64,000 bases of DNA from Nocardia vinacea (GTDB lineage Bacteria; Actinomycetota; Actinomycetes; Mycobacteriales; Mycobacteriaceae), in assembly GCF_035920345.1 (NCBI RefSeq), contig NZ_CP109149.1:10106001-10170000 (forward strand). The letters run 5' to 3'. Shown one piece after another: positions 1 to 8,826 of the stretch. The translations under genes were made by a program, and so were the position numbers. Below the pieces are notes generated by a model. It made no database searches. It saw only the letters and a program-made list of their open reading frames with translations, and was not told the origin of the DNA. Position 1 is the stretch's first letter, and every line of letters begins with the position of its first letter.

Positions 1-1095
1 GCGCTGCTGGGCGGGGACTGGGCCCGCATCGATGCCAACGGCAGGTTCGAGTGCGACCTGCCGGTGGGTGAGCGGTTCCGCCGCGCGGTGGCCGGGTTGG
101 GGGGCGGGCGGCTCGACCTGGCGAATGCTTCTGTGGCCAGCGCTCGCGCCGCCCTGACAGGTTTGGCGAACTTCGCCAGACAGCGCGGGTCGGGCACCCG
201 GATGGCCGACCGCGATGCGGTCCAGGCCAACCTGGTTACCGGGCTGGTTTCCCTCTATGCCGCAACCATCCTTGGGCGACACCTTCGCGACATGCGCACA
301 GCCGCCGACGGTGCCAACGCAGACAACGCGCTGTGGTCGATGCTCGCGAAACCGGCACTGACTCGCGCGGCGCAGCGGGGACTGCGGATGTGTCGAGAAC
401 GCACCGCGTCGCACGGATCACTGCTGATCAACCACCTGGGAGACTGGGATGGCAACGTCTTGGGAGCGCGCATCGCCGAGGGCGAGTCTCAGGTTCTGCA
501 AAAGACGGCAGGGCGGGCGCTGCTGCACCGCCCGCCGCTGCAACTGCCGGACACACCACTAGAGCTGCCGTGGACTGTCGAATTGCTCGCTGAGCGCGAA
601 CGGATAATCGCCGACGGTCTGCGGTGTGGCGACTTCACAGTCGCCGGACCGGTGCTGGGCCCGGACGGCGCTGCCATCGAACTGGCCACCGCAACCGCTG
701 AACGGGCTCTGGCAACCGCCCCGCTGATCGCAGCGTCCAATGTCCGCGATCCATTCGCCAGCGATCTGCTCGCGACGGTAGGCGCGGCGTACGCGCTCGA
801 ACGCATCCACGCGCGCCGCGGCTGGTACATCGACCACCCGGTCAGAATCGGCGATGAATACCGGCCCCCGATGACGATCGCCGCCGAACTCATCGGCCAC
901 CACCGCGTGCTCCTCGACCACTTTCCGCAGCTGCTGGCCGCCTTCGACATCCCCGACCTGCCCGGCGCGCCGCTGTTCGCCAGCGACTACACCGAGCCGT
1001 ACAAGACGCTCACCGGCTGGCGCGATGAAACCTTCCCTAGCAACCACACACACCGTGACCGATCCAGCGATGCCACCGAGAGCTCGAAAGGTTAA
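1..1095 (+). CDS. Acyl-CoA dehydrogenase/oxidase-like protein, 3' part
   Basis: The reading frame is open from base 1, and the GTG at 64 lies inside continuous coding sequence, so the true start is upstream of the window and about 364 codons are visible. The protein is soluble and mostly helical. The stretch INHLGDWDGN...RIAEGESQVLQ (near 430-500) resembles the helical C-terminal domain of acyl-CoA dehydrogenases and oxidases, where flavin and acyl-CoA are bound; the later segment YIDHPVRIGDEYRPP is typical of no family I can name with certainty. If correct it would oxidise a fatty-acyl thioester with FAD. The last ~20 residues are polar and low in complexity, and a short membrane protein gene starts 8 bases after the stop. 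Moderate to low confidence in the family; good confidence that it is coding. Confidence 0.45.
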   Translation, partial: ALLGGDWARIDANGRFECDLPVGERFRRAVAGLGGGRLDLANASVASARAALTGLANFARQRGSGTRMADRDAVQANLVTGLVSLYAATILGRHLRDMRTAADGANADNALWSMLAKPALTRAAQRGLRMCRERTASHGSLLINHLGDWDGNVLGARIAEGESQVLQKTAGRALLHRPPLQLPDTPLELPWTVELLAERERIIADGLRCGDFTVAGPVLGPDGAAIELATATAERALATAPLIAASNVRDPFASDLLATVGAAYALERIHARRGWYIDHPVRIGDEYRPPMTIAAELIGHHRVLLDHFPQLLAAFDIPDLPGAPLFASDYTEPYKTLTGWRDETFPSNHTHRDRSSDATESSKG

Positions 1096-1103
1096 GCCTG
1101 CGA

Positions 1104-1328
1104 ATGAAGTTGACAATGTCTCCACCAGGTCAGGCAGCACTGCCACCATGGCTGACCGAACCGCCTGTCGCAGCTCGAAAATCACACCGGTACGGCAATC
1201 GCCGCTGGCCGGTGAAGGACAACGTTGTGGGTCTCTGGTGGGCCGTTGTGATTCTCGCCGCGTACTGGGGATGGGCGCCGACCGGTCGTGTCGAAGCTCT
1301 CCTCGACGAGGGCGGGCATCGGCAATGA
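1104..1328 (+). CDS. Small single-pass membrane protein (hypothetical)
   Basis: A 74-aa ORF starting MKLT. It has a basic, proline-rich N-terminal half and one hydrophobic segment (GLWWAVVILAAYWGW, about residues 43-57), so it is probably an inner-membrane protein. Its TGA overlaps the ATG of the following hydrolase gene (ATGA at 1325-1328), the usual arrangement for translational coupling. The 5' leader and first codons (CTCGAAAGGT, then CGAATGAAGTTGACAA) recur before the gene at 2488. No family recognised. It could be an artefact, but the overlap and membrane segment favour a real gene. Confidence 0.4.
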   Translation: MKLTMSPPGQAALPPWLTEPPVAARKSHRYGNRRWPVKDNVVGLWWAVVILAAYWGWAPTGRVEALLDEGGHRQ

Positions 1329-2395
1329 TCAGCGCTACAGCGAAATCCCTTGCCAGAACCAGGGCTATTGCGATGGTGGGAGCCGTCATCGCGCTGTTGT
1401 GTTCAGCACCCGGTGCAGCCCACGCCGATCAACCAGGCTCGGAGTCCGCGCGCTGTGAAGCCACTTCATGGCCGGTGCCGTTGGGCGCGATGGGCGGCAC
1501 ACTGTGCCGTCCCGAGCAGCCGACGGGCACTATCGTGGTACTGCTGTCCGGTGCGGCAACCAACGCCCGCTATTGGGATTGGCCGATACAGCCGCAGACA
1601 TACAGCGCGCGACGCGCGCTCACCACCGCGGGCTACGCGACTCTCACCCTCGACCTACTCGGAACCGGCACCAGCACACGACCGCCCAGCGCGGCGGTAA
1701 CGGCCACCGTCCAAGCCCAAGGCGTGCACGAAATCGTCACCGCGCTGCGGACCGGTATCAATGGGCATCCCGAATTCCAGACGATCATCCTCGGTGGGGT
1801 GTCGCTGGGAGCCGGAGTCGCAGCCATGTCGGCCGCGACCTACCACGACGTCGATGGCGTCCTGCTGCAAGGGTTTTCACATTCCGTGTCGCCCATGGAG
1901 ACGCTGAAGGCCGTGGGTGGTTTCATCCCCGCCGCCACCGATCCACGATTCGCCGACCGCGGCCTGGACCCGGGTTATCTCAGCACGCGCCAAGGCAGCC
2001 GGGCAGCCAGTTTCGTGGGCCCGAACACTGATCCCGTCGCACTCACTGTCGATGACGCCGAGGTCGCCGACACCTTCAGCCCGGCGGAAATGGTAGACGG
2101 GCTGATGAGCACCATCGCGCCCCTGACCAGCAACATCGACGCACCTGTGCTGATCGTCAACGGCGAGTTGGACCAGCTGTGCGCACGGGCGGTGTGTTCG
2201 TCGAGTGCGAGCCTGGCCGATGCGGAGCGGCGCTATTTCGCGCCAGCAGCCCAGCTACTGACCTATATATTGCCCGGCGCGGGTCACGCGGTCACCGTAG
2301 CGCCGAACACCGGGCGGTTTCAGGACTGCTTGGTGGCGTGGGCCGGGTCGCTGGCGGCACGCGCGGGCAGGGGATCGGAGGCTGTCTGTGCATGA
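1325..2395 (+). CDS. Secreted alpha/beta hydrolase (lipase/esterase-like)
   Basis: A 356-aa protein. The N-terminus has a basic segment, a hydrophobic core (MVGAVIALLCSAPGAAHA) and an AHA-like cleavage site, so it should be a Sec-exported signal peptide. The mature part has an alpha/beta-hydrolase layout: LSGAATNARYWDW near the oxyanion region, a nucleophile elbow G-V-S-L-G with Ser160, a candidate acid in VNGELDQL and a candidate His in PGAGHAVTV near the C-terminus. Several cysteines may form disulfides outside the cell. The frame stays open upstream to 1025, but the ATG at 1325 is preferred because it gives the signal peptide and overlaps the stop of the small gene before it. Substrate unknown; exported esterases of this type in mycolic-acid bacteria often act on lipids or polyesters (family knowledge). 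Confidence 0.72.
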   Translation: MISATAKSLARTRAIAMVGAVIALLCSAPGAAHADQPGSESARCEATSWPVPLGAMGGTLCRPEQPTGTIVVLLSGAATNARYWDWPIQPQTYSARRALTTAGYATLTLDLLGTGTSTRPPSAAVTATVQAQGVHEIVTALRTGINGHPEFQTIILGGVSLGAGVAAMSAATYHDVDGVLLQGFSHSVSPMETLKAVGGFIPAATDPRFADRGLDPGYLSTRQGSRAASFVGPNTDPVALTVDDAEVADTFSPAEMVDGLMSTIAPLTSNIDAPVLIVNGELDQLCARAVCSSSASLADAERRYFAPAAQLLTYILPGAGHAVTVAPNTGRFQDCLVAWAGSLAARAGRGSEAVCA

Positions 2396-2487
2396 GGAAC
2401 CGCAGATGCAGCTGCAAGTAACTCGCGTGCGTGACTATCTGTTCCGTGGTGTGGGCCGAACACGAGGAAACCTCGAAAGGTCTCCGA

Positions 2488-3105
2488 ATGAAGTTGACAA
2501 GGCTCACTCGGCCGAGCCCGAGTGAACACGCTGGCCGCATGTTCGTCATGAACTCCTACGGGCATCCGCGCCAACATCTGACCGCAGTCGCAGCGGACAC
2601 GTATCGTCCATGCCAACAGTGCCCAGGCGATTACGAGGCCGACTTCCACACGGTGACGGTCTATCTGGTGACAGCGCCTGCTGTTCCTTGGTGGCTGACT
2701 CTGGAAATCCATTGCTGCCCAGGCGGGCACAGCGGACTGGTCGTGCGCATGACCAAGGCTCTACTGCGACCGGATCTGTGGACACCGAGACGGTTGCCGC
2801 GACCGTTGAGGTCTGGTCAGTGCGTCCGGGCTTTCGAAGTGACCAACGTCGACGGCGGGCATAGCGCGAAGTTGACCGGGACCGAGATCGACTCCGATCT
2901 TGAATGCGAGTCGTGCAGCCGCCCCTACGGCGTCACCATCTACGAGTTGTCGGAGAGCACCGTCCCGTCGTGGATATCGCTGGAAATCCATTACTGCGAC
3001 AGCTGCAGCAGCGGTCACATCGACACTGGCTCCGGCTACCCTCGCCCGGTTGAACCGGTGCCGGATGTGGTGAGCAGCCAACTCGGCACGGAGGTTCAGT
3101 CGTGA
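2488..3105 (+). CDS. Protein with two tandem zinc-ribbon-like repeats
   Basis: A 205-aa protein starting MKLT at 2488 behind GAAAGG; an in-frame start exists at 2431 but has no comparable ribosome site. It contains a clear internal duplication: about residues 39-81 (PCQQC...VPWWLTLEIHCC..GH) and 138-178 (ECESC...VPSWISLEIHYCDSC..GH). Each copy has a CxxC pair, roughly 26-27 residues of beta-rich sequence, then another Cys pair or CxxC followed by Gly-His, as in zinc ribbons. The middle linker is basic. The stop overlaps a GTG of the next small ORF (GTGA at 3102-3105). No family name can be given. It may be a nucleic-acid-binding or metal-sensing protein; this is inference. Confidence 0.5.
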   Translation: MKLTRLTRPSPSEHAGRMFVMNSYGHPRQHLTAVAADTYRPCQQCPGDYEADFHTVTVYLVTAPAVPWWLTLEIHCCPGGHSGLVVRMTKALLRPDLWTPRRLPRPLRSGQCVRAFEVTNVDGGHSAKLTGTEIDSDLECESCSRPYGVTIYELSESTVPSWISLEIHYCDSCSSGHIDTGSGYPRPVEPVPDVVSSQLGTEVQS

Positions 3106-3311
3106 TCCCGATGACGAATTTGGCGTGGCCGGAAAAGCCGTTCGGCGATCCAGGATCGCCGCCGGGCAGCCGCCGCCCGGTGGTGGGGTCGATAGCGGTG
3201 ACACTGTGGCGTCGGAATGGTGTACGCCAGGTTCGACGCCGAGCACCCGCGCGACCTCGACGACCCCCGCGGCTTCGTTGTCGGCTACGAGCTGCTGAAG
3301 CCCTCGACTGA
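3102..3311 (+). CDS. Small hypothetical protein, possibly 5' part of a frameshifted gene
   Basis: Starts with GTG overlapping the stop of the previous gene; an ATG lies at 3111. The first ~38 codons (MTNLAWPEKPFG..., proline/glycine-rich) have the codon bias of real genes here. After about 3217 the same frame becomes an Arg-rich string typical of out-of-frame reading, while a different frame opens with excellent codon bias (next entry). The two may form one protein interrupted by a frameshift, or two overlapping genes. No family recognised. Confidence 0.3.
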   Translation: MIPMTNLAWPEKPFGDPGSPPGSRRPVVGSIAVTLWRRNGVRQVRRRAPARPRRPPRLRCRLRAAEALD

Positions 3312-3357
3312 CACTCCCGATGTGTTCGTAGAGGTCGTCGACGATCTCCTCCCGTAG
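3217..3357 (+). CDS. 46-codon ORF, probably 3' part of the gene begun at 3102
   Basis: ATG at 3217, TAG at 3355-3357. The encoded peptide (begins MVYARFDAEHPRDLDDP, ends VEVVDDLLP) is acidic, has a natural amino-acid mix, and nearly every third base is G or C, so this frame is almost certainly translated or was until recently. It has no good ribosome site of its own. The likely reading is a continuation of the ORF starting at 3102 after a frame change near 3200-3217. Too short to assign a family. Confidence 0.4.
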   Translation: MVYARFDAEHPRDLDDPRGFVVGYELLKPSTDTPDVFVEVVDDLLP

Positions 3358-3841
3358 CGGGGAAGCTTCGGATCCCGTGGCGTGCGCCGTGCGCGGTGAT
3401 CACCCGCGCTGCGGTCGGCGTGTCCGGCCCGATGACCATCCCCCAATCGGAGTGGCAGCGTAGCGCTGAGACAGATCCCGGCCTGGCCGCGGTTCGCGAG
3501 CCTCCACCTATCGCCCCGCTCGCAGGATGGCCCTCACTGCGCAGTCGGTCGGATCTGCGCAAAACCACATGCAGCTAATCATCAGCTAAGCAAGGCTCGC
3601 TCCATTTCGGCAGACCTGCCAGTAAGAACCATGCCACCAGGTGCATGAATCTGGCGCATTTCAAATATATTGCTGGACAGTTGCCCTTTAGGCCACATCA
3701 CCACCGCGTAAAGGTGGCCACACGTAGCTATTTTGCACCAGTTGGCACTGTCCAAACGCTCGGATCAGGTGTGTACTTAAAGGTGCAGGCAGCTGAATAA
3801 GGTGACAACGCCGCTACAGGGGATCGTCAAAAGAGGTTCGG
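3358..3841 (+). other. Gap with one doubtful ORF and AT-rich promoter-like sequence
   Basis: A GTG-initiated 60-codon ORF (3396-3578) has good codon bias in its first half only and may be a remnant. From about 3580 to 3830 the composition becomes AT-richer than the surroundings (for example TTTCAAATATATTGC at 3659), as expected for the promoter of the Sel1/CHAT operon. An inverted repeat CCACC-gcgtaaa-GGTGG lies near 3701-3717. No confident -35/-10 pair was picked. AAGAGG lies just before the ATG at 3842. Confidence 0.35.
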
Positions 3842-5134
3842 ATGCCCAAGGGATTGGATCCAGCAGCACTTAACGCCAGAGGGATCGAGCTGGCTCAGAA
3901 AGACCCCGCTGGCGCATGCTGGCGTTTTGCCAAAGCCGCCGAGCTCGGCGATTCGCTGGGTATGTATCACCTGGGGGTCTTGGCGGCGGGCGAGGAGGAT
4001 ATCGCCGAAGCACGCCGTTGGTACCTCAAAGCTGCCGAACTAGGCAACACTGACGCTATGAACAACCTGGGCGTCGTGTCGAGAGACGCGGGGGATACTG
4101 CCGAAGCACGGCGGTGGTTCCGCAAGGCCGCCGAACTCGGCAACTCGCGGTCCATTCACAACCTGGGTGTCTTGGCGATGGACGAGGGGGATCCGGCCCA
4201 AGCACGACAGTGGTACCTCAAGGCCGCCGAACTCGGCAACCCGGAGGCCATGAAGAGCCTGGGCGTCCTGCTGGACGGCAAAGATCCGGCCCAAGCACGA
4301 CAGTGGTACCTCAAATCCGCCGAACTCGGCAACAGGGACGCCATGACAAATCTCGGCGTCATGCTGCGGGACGGGGGGAATCTCGCTGAGGCAAGGCACT
4401 GGTTGCTCGCGGCCGCGGAATTCGGCCACTCGCATGCCATGTACAACCTCGGCGTCGTGATGGAAGAGCAGGGGGATCCCGCCGAAGCACGGCGCTGGTA
4501 TCGCAAGGCCGCCGACCTCGGCAACGCAGAGGCCATGAATAACCTGGCCATCTTGTCGAGAGACAATGGGGACATCGCCGAAGCACGGCGCTGGTTTATG
4601 CCAGCTGCCGAACTGGGCAATACGGCCGCCATGAACAACCTTGGGGACTTACTCAACGACGAAGATCCCGCTGCCGCGCGGGGCTGGTTCGCGCAAGCCG
4701 CCGAACTCGGCAACACAGATGCGATGACAAATCTGGGCCGCTCACTCTGGAATGAGAACCTCGCCGAAGCGCGGCGCTGGTTTTTCCACGCTGCCGAACT
4801 GGACCACCCAGCCGCCATGACCATGGTGGGCTACTTGTTCCAGGCTGACGGCGATCTCAGCCAAGCGCGTCAGTGGTACCTGAAGGCCGCCGAACTCGGC
4901 GATGCGGACGCTATGTGTCAGTACGGCATGCTCCTTATGGAGGAGGAGCCCCCCGCAGAAGTCACGATTCTGCAGTGGATCGAACGTGCGGCGATGTTGG
5001 GGAACACGACCGCGATGACGATCATGGGTTTGTGGTCGCAGGAAGCCGGAGATCTCGCCAGCGCGCGACGCTGGATGACCCGCGCCGCCGACCTCGGCAA
5101 CCAAGACGCAATTGCCGCCCTCGCCGAATTGTGA
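3842..5134 (+). CDS. Sel1-like repeat (SLR) protein
   Basis: A 430-aa protein built almost entirely of about 12-13 Sel1-type repeats. The anchor AA(E/D)LGNxxAMxNLG recurs every 33-36 residues, followed by DxxEARRW(Y/F)xKA. Sel1 repeats are alpha-alpha solenoids related to TPRs and serve as protein-binding scaffolds. There is no signal peptide or membrane segment, so it should be cytosolic. It starts at ATG 3842 behind AAGAGG. Its TGA overlaps the ATG of the TPR-CHAT protease gene (TGATG at 5132-5136), so the two are translated together, and the solenoid may be a partner, substrate or regulator of that protease (inference from context). The near-identical repeats at DNA level suggest recent internal duplication. 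Confidence 0.85.
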   Translation: MPKGLDPAALNARGIELAQKDPAGACWRFAKAAELGDSLGMYHLGVLAAGEEDIAEARRWYLKAAELGNTDAMNNLGVVSRDAGDTAEARRWFRKAAELGNSRSIHNLGVLAMDEGDPAQARQWYLKAAELGNPEAMKSLGVLLDGKDPAQARQWYLKSAELGNRDAMTNLGVMLRDGGNLAEARHWLLAAAEFGHSHAMYNLGVVMEEQGDPAEARRWYRKAADLGNAEAMNNLAILSRDNGDIAEARRWFMPAAELGNTAAMNNLGDLLNDEDPAAARGWFAQAAELGNTDAMTNLGRSLWNENLAEARRWFFHAAELDHPAAMTMVGYLFQADGDLSQARQWYLKAAELGDADAMCQYGMLLMEEEPPAEVTILQWIERAAMLGNTTAMTIMGLWSQEAGDLASARRWMTRAADLGNQDAIAALAEL

Positions 5135-8100
5135 TGAAGGCAGCCCAGAATGAAGATCGTCGGCGATCCGCCGCAAAAGGTAATGGGATTCCAATGCCGG
5201 ATCGCGCATTGAGGCCAACGCACAGTTCCGGTAGTTCGGACAGGGCAGAGTTGCTGTTGGAGCTCTTTCGCCGCATACGGCTGTCCGTCTGCACGGGTGA
5301 GCACGCCGCGCTGCTCGATCCCGACGCAGTGTTGGTCGCTGCCCGGCTGCTGCGGAGTGCCGTCCCACTTGTGCCATGGGGCAACGGAAATCCCGAGGTG
5401 GACGTCGAGGCCGCGAATGTGCTGGCCGACTTTCACGGTGCCCGCGATTGTGTAGCACCGGCCGAGAACGACGAGGGTTTGAGCAATCTGCTTTACCTGG
5501 TTATCGATTCGCTTCTGCCGGACGGTATCCCCGAGCCGATGCACTCCATGGTCGCGAAGATTCGCGCGGATGGTGCGCCCGCACCGACCGCGGCGGAAGT
5601 ATGGAACGGGGAAGTCGCAGTGCTCTACGGCTCGTTCCACGCGACCGGACGCCTCGACCTCCTCGAGGAGATGATCCTGATGGCTCGGCCGATCGTCGAT
5701 GTTACGCCGATCGGCCTGCCTCGCATGGCGGCGTACCGGACGAATCTCAGTGTCGCCCTGCTGGAGAGGTTCTACTACACGCAGACACCAGCGGATGCGG
5801 CGCAAGCGATCCGACTGGCTCAGGCCGCGGTGAATGCGACGTCGGTCAACGACCCCGATCGCGCCGGTCGACTGATGATCTTGGGCAACGCACTGCAGAA
5901 CCGATTCACTCAGAGTTCGTTATTGGCCGACAGCGACGCGGCTATCGAGATCTTGGGCGCGGCGGTGGATGCAGCGCCTGAGGACGCTCGCACACGGGGC
6001 TTGGGTCTGTCCGGGCTGTGCATGTGCTGGGATGCCAGGTTCGAGCGCACAGGAGCGGTGCACGACCTGGACACCGCCATCGCTATCGGACGCGATGCCG
6101 TGGCCGCGATGCCTGCGGGCGACCACAGTGTCGCCGAATGCCTCGGTAATCTTGCTGGCGCCCTGGTATCCCGGTTCGAAGTCTGTGGCCGGGCGGCGGA
6201 TCTGAACGAGGCCATCGATCTCGAGCGGACGGCCATGAACGCCGCGGCCGATGATCCATGGTCGTCCCGAAGCATCAAGTCCAACCTCTGCGGTGCGTTG
6301 CTGCGCCGGTTCGAACACGCCGGTGTGCCAGGCGATTTAGATGAGGCCATCGCGATCGGCCGGGCCGGGGCAGCCTACGCACCGGCGGGGTGTGACCCCA
6401 GCGGCGCGATACTCCTCACCAACCTCGCCAGCGCACTGCGAGTCCGGTACGGGCACACCGAAATTCGCTCTGACATCGACGAAGCAGTCCTGGCCGCTAG
6501 AGCTGCGGTCGCCTCGGTGCCCAAGAACCACCCGAACCGGACGACCTTCCTGTCAGGCCTCGGGCTGGCATTGCAGGACCTATTCGAGCGGACCGCAGCG
6601 CTGTCCGACATCGATGAGGCAATCGAGATCGGTCGGGCTCTGGTAGCCGGGACACCCAACCATCACCCGACCTATATAGCCTATCTATCCAATCTTGGCC
6701 TGGCACTGAGGCATCGGTTCGCTCAAACTGCAGTGCCTGCTGATCTGGATGACGCAATCGCAGCGGCCCGCGCCGTCGTTGCCGCGACCCCGGCCGGTCA
6801 TCCGCTTCGGGGAGAGTATCTGTCCAATCTCGGCTTGGCCCTGCGGACCCGATTCCATCACTCCTCCGACTCCACAGATCTCGAGGAAGCGATCGAGACC
6901 GCACGGGAGGCTCTGGCGCTGATACCCGTTGATCGCCCGTTCTACGCCGTTGCCTCACTGAACCTCGGTCTTGTCCTGCTTCTCGCAATGCGACAGTCCG
7001 GCAGCAGGGTTACGGCCTGGGAGGCTGTGCAGGCATTCCGGACCGCCGCCCAGTCCGAGGTGGTGCCTCCGTTGAAACGGGTGCAAGCCGCACAGGGATG
7101 GGGCGAAGTAGCCGCGGAGGTCGCCGACTTGCCCGAGGCCGCCCTTGGATACGAAACGGCAGTGGAACTGCTCGCGGCGGCGACCTGGCATGGCATCCAC
7201 CGCGGCGATCGGGTTCATACTCTCAGTCAGGTTGCGCACCTGGCGTCTGAAGCCGCCACTGCGCAACTAAGGATCGGACAGCCGCGGCGGGCAGTTGAGC
7301 TTCTCGAACAGGCGCGTGGCGTACTGATCGCCCATGCCGTGGACGCCCGAACAGACCGTGCGCTGCTGTCGAAACATGCCCCCGCACTGGCGGACCGGAT
7401 GGATGCCATCATGGCGGAGCTGGATCATCTGGATGGTGCCGCTACTGTCCCCGCCCCGCTGCGGGCCGGAGACGGCCACCGCACCCGTCCCGGGACCGCA
7501 CAACACTTCGTGCTGGCGGCCTCCGCACACGCGGATCGTCGAGCTCGACTTGCTCGCGAGTGGGACGAACTCCTCACCCGCGTGCGTCAGCTGCCGGGTT
7601 TGCGAAACTTCATGCAGATCAAATCTTTTGCCGAGCTGCAGCAGTGCGCCGCGCACGGTCCGGTTGTGATCATCAATATCGGCCGACGCGAATCTCATGC
7701 CCTGATCGTGACCCCGGAAGATCTGATGGTGTGTCCGCTGGATCAGGTGACAGGTATCGACGCTGCTCGACGGATAGATGCATTATCAGAAGCCCTCGCC
7801 CACAATGACGGCCACGACGCTGAGGGACAGCAGAACGCGGAATGTCTGCTCGACGACACCCAGGGTTGGATCTGGGACACCATCGCCGAACCGGTCCTGA
7901 ACGCATTGGGCTTGACCAGTACCGATCGGGCATCAGTACTGCCTCGATTGTGGTGGTGCCCGGTCGGCCTCGCCGCATTTCTGCCGTTGCATGCGGCAGG
8001 CCGCGATGGTCGTCCGGGACCGTCCGCGAGTGTGATGGATTGCGTCGTATCGTCATATACACCGACACTTCGCGCCCTCATCGATGCCCGCGACCGAGCA

Positions 8101-8751
8101 GCCAAGCCGCCCCAACGACCTGGCAAAATGCTCGCGTTCGCCCTGCCTACGACCCCTGACTTGCTCGACCTGCCCGCAACTGAGCACGAGGTCCGCGCCG
8201 TCAAGGATCTGTTTCCAGGCGAAACGACAATACTGCCGAGCTACGACCGCAACACCCACAAGCGCGGCACGCGCGCCGCCCTGCTGACCTACCTTCCGCA
8301 GCACGCTTTCCTGCACTTCGCCGGCCATGGCATGCAGGACACCGCCGATACACACAGCGGCGCTCTCTACACCTACGACCACCTCGACGTCGGCCCAACC
8401 ACTGTCTCCGATCTGGCGGGACTGCGCCTGAACGATGCGCGGCTGGCTTTTCTATCCGCGTGTCAGACCGCCGTCGGCGCAACTAATGTCCCAGACGAAG
8501 CGATCCACATCGCAGGTGCGCTACAGATCGCCGGGTTCACCCACGTCGTTGCCACCTCCTGGGTGATCTACAGTTCCCTCGCCGTCCCGGTGGCCACGGA
8601 GTTCTACCACCGGATAAGGCAGAGCGACAATCACGGACAGATCCGACTCGACCCCGCCGACGCCGCCCGCGCGCTGCACGAAACGACCCGCCAGGTTCGT
8701 ACGCACCGGTCCGCACTGTACTGGGCACCCTATGTTCATATCGGCCCGTGA
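5134..8751 (+). CDS. TPR-CHAT caspase-like cysteine protease
   Basis: A 1205-aa protein. Residues ~200-640 are a TPR-like solenoid with a repeating unit of the form DLDEAI...GR.AVA..P..H...YLSNLGLALR.RF. The last ~320 residues form a CHAT domain (caspase HetF associated with TPRs), with a predicted catalytic His1065 in HFAGHG and Cys1110 in LSACQT, both present. CHAT proteases of the caspase/separase clan cut partner proteins; the best-studied prokaryotic case, TPR-CHAT of type III-E CRISPR, is RNA-activated. Here there is no Cas gene nearby. The start at 5134 overlaps the Sel1 stop; an ATG at 5194 is a possible alternative. The adjacent Sel1 and membrane genes suggest a sensor-protease unit. 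The call is firm, the trigger and substrate are unknown. Confidence 0.88.
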   Translation: MKAAQNEDRRRSAAKGNGIPMPDRALRPTHSSGSSDRAELLLELFRRIRLSVCTGEHAALLDPDAVLVAARLLRSAVPLVPWGNGNPEVDVEAANVLADFHGARDCVAPAENDEGLSNLLYLVIDSLLPDGIPEPMHSMVAKIRADGAPAPTAAEVWNGEVAVLYGSFHATGRLDLLEEMILMARPIVDVTPIGLPRMAAYRTNLSVALLERFYYTQTPADAAQAIRLAQAAVNATSVNDPDRAGRLMILGNALQNRFTQSSLLADSDAAIEILGAAVDAAPEDARTRGLGLSGLCMCWDARFERTGAVHDLDTAIAIGRDAVAAMPAGDHSVAECLGNLAGALVSRFEVCGRAADLNEAIDLERTAMNAAADDPWSSRSIKSNLCGALLRRFEHAGVPGDLDEAIAIGRAGAAYAPAGCDPSGAILLTNLASALRVRYGHTEIRSDIDEAVLAARAAVASVPKNHPNRTTFLSGLGLALQDLFERTAALSDIDEAIEIGRALVAGTPNHHPTYIAYLSNLGLALRHRFAQTAVPADLDDAIAAARAVVAATPAGHPLRGEYLSNLGLALRTRFHHSSDSTDLEEAIETAREALALIPVDRPFYAVASLNLGLVLLLAMRQSGSRVTAWEAVQAFRTAAQSEVVPPLKRVQAAQGWGEVAAEVADLPEAALGYETAVELLAAATWHGIHRGDRVHTLSQVAHLASEAATAQLRIGQPRRAVELLEQARGVLIAHAVDARTDRALLSKHAPALADRMDAIMAELDHLDGAATVPAPLRAGDGHRTRPGTAQHFVLAASAHADRRARLAREWDELLTRVRQLPGLRNFMQIKSFAELQQCAAHGPVVIINIGRRESHALIVTPEDLMVCPLDQVTGIDAARRIDALSEALAHNDGHDAEGQQNAECLLDDTQGWIWDTIAEPVLNALGLTSTDRASVLPRLWWCPVGLAAFLPLHAAGRDGRPGPSASVMDCVVSSYTPTLRALIDARDRAAKPPQRPGKMLAFALPTTPDLLDLPATEHEVRAVKDLFPGETTILPSYDRNTHKRGTRAALLTYLPQHAFLHFAGHGMQDTADTHSGALYTYDHLDVGPTTVSDLAGLRLNDARLAFLSACQTAVGATNVPDEAIHIAGALQIAGFTHVVATSWVIYSSLAVPVATEFYHRIRQSDNHGQIRLDPADAARALHETTRQVRTHRSALYWAPYVHIGP

Positions 8752-8826
8752 TCGCCTGGACAACAGGACAATCCGTCAACGTGAAAGCGCCGTGCGGCCG
8801 GGCCGCGGCGCGGGAAGTTGAGAACG

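Noticed and set aside
559..1389. Long minus-strand ORF (276 codons) opposite the acyl-CoA dehydrogenase-like gene
   Set aside because: Arg/Ser/Ala-rich shadow of the plus-strand gene; no natural composition or ribosome site.
3396..3578. 60-codon plus-strand ORF as a gene
   Set aside because: Codon bias is good only in the first half and no family or ribosome site supports it; mentioned only as part of the gap.
4040..4824. Several long minus-strand and alternate-frame ORFs across the Sel1 gene
   Set aside because: They mirror the repeat structure of the Sel1 gene in other frames and have the periodicity of that gene, not their own.
3842..5134. Regularly spaced DNA repeats considered as a CRISPR array
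   Set aside because: The ~105-bp periodicity is the Sel1 repeat coding unit; no short palindromic repeats with unique spacers.
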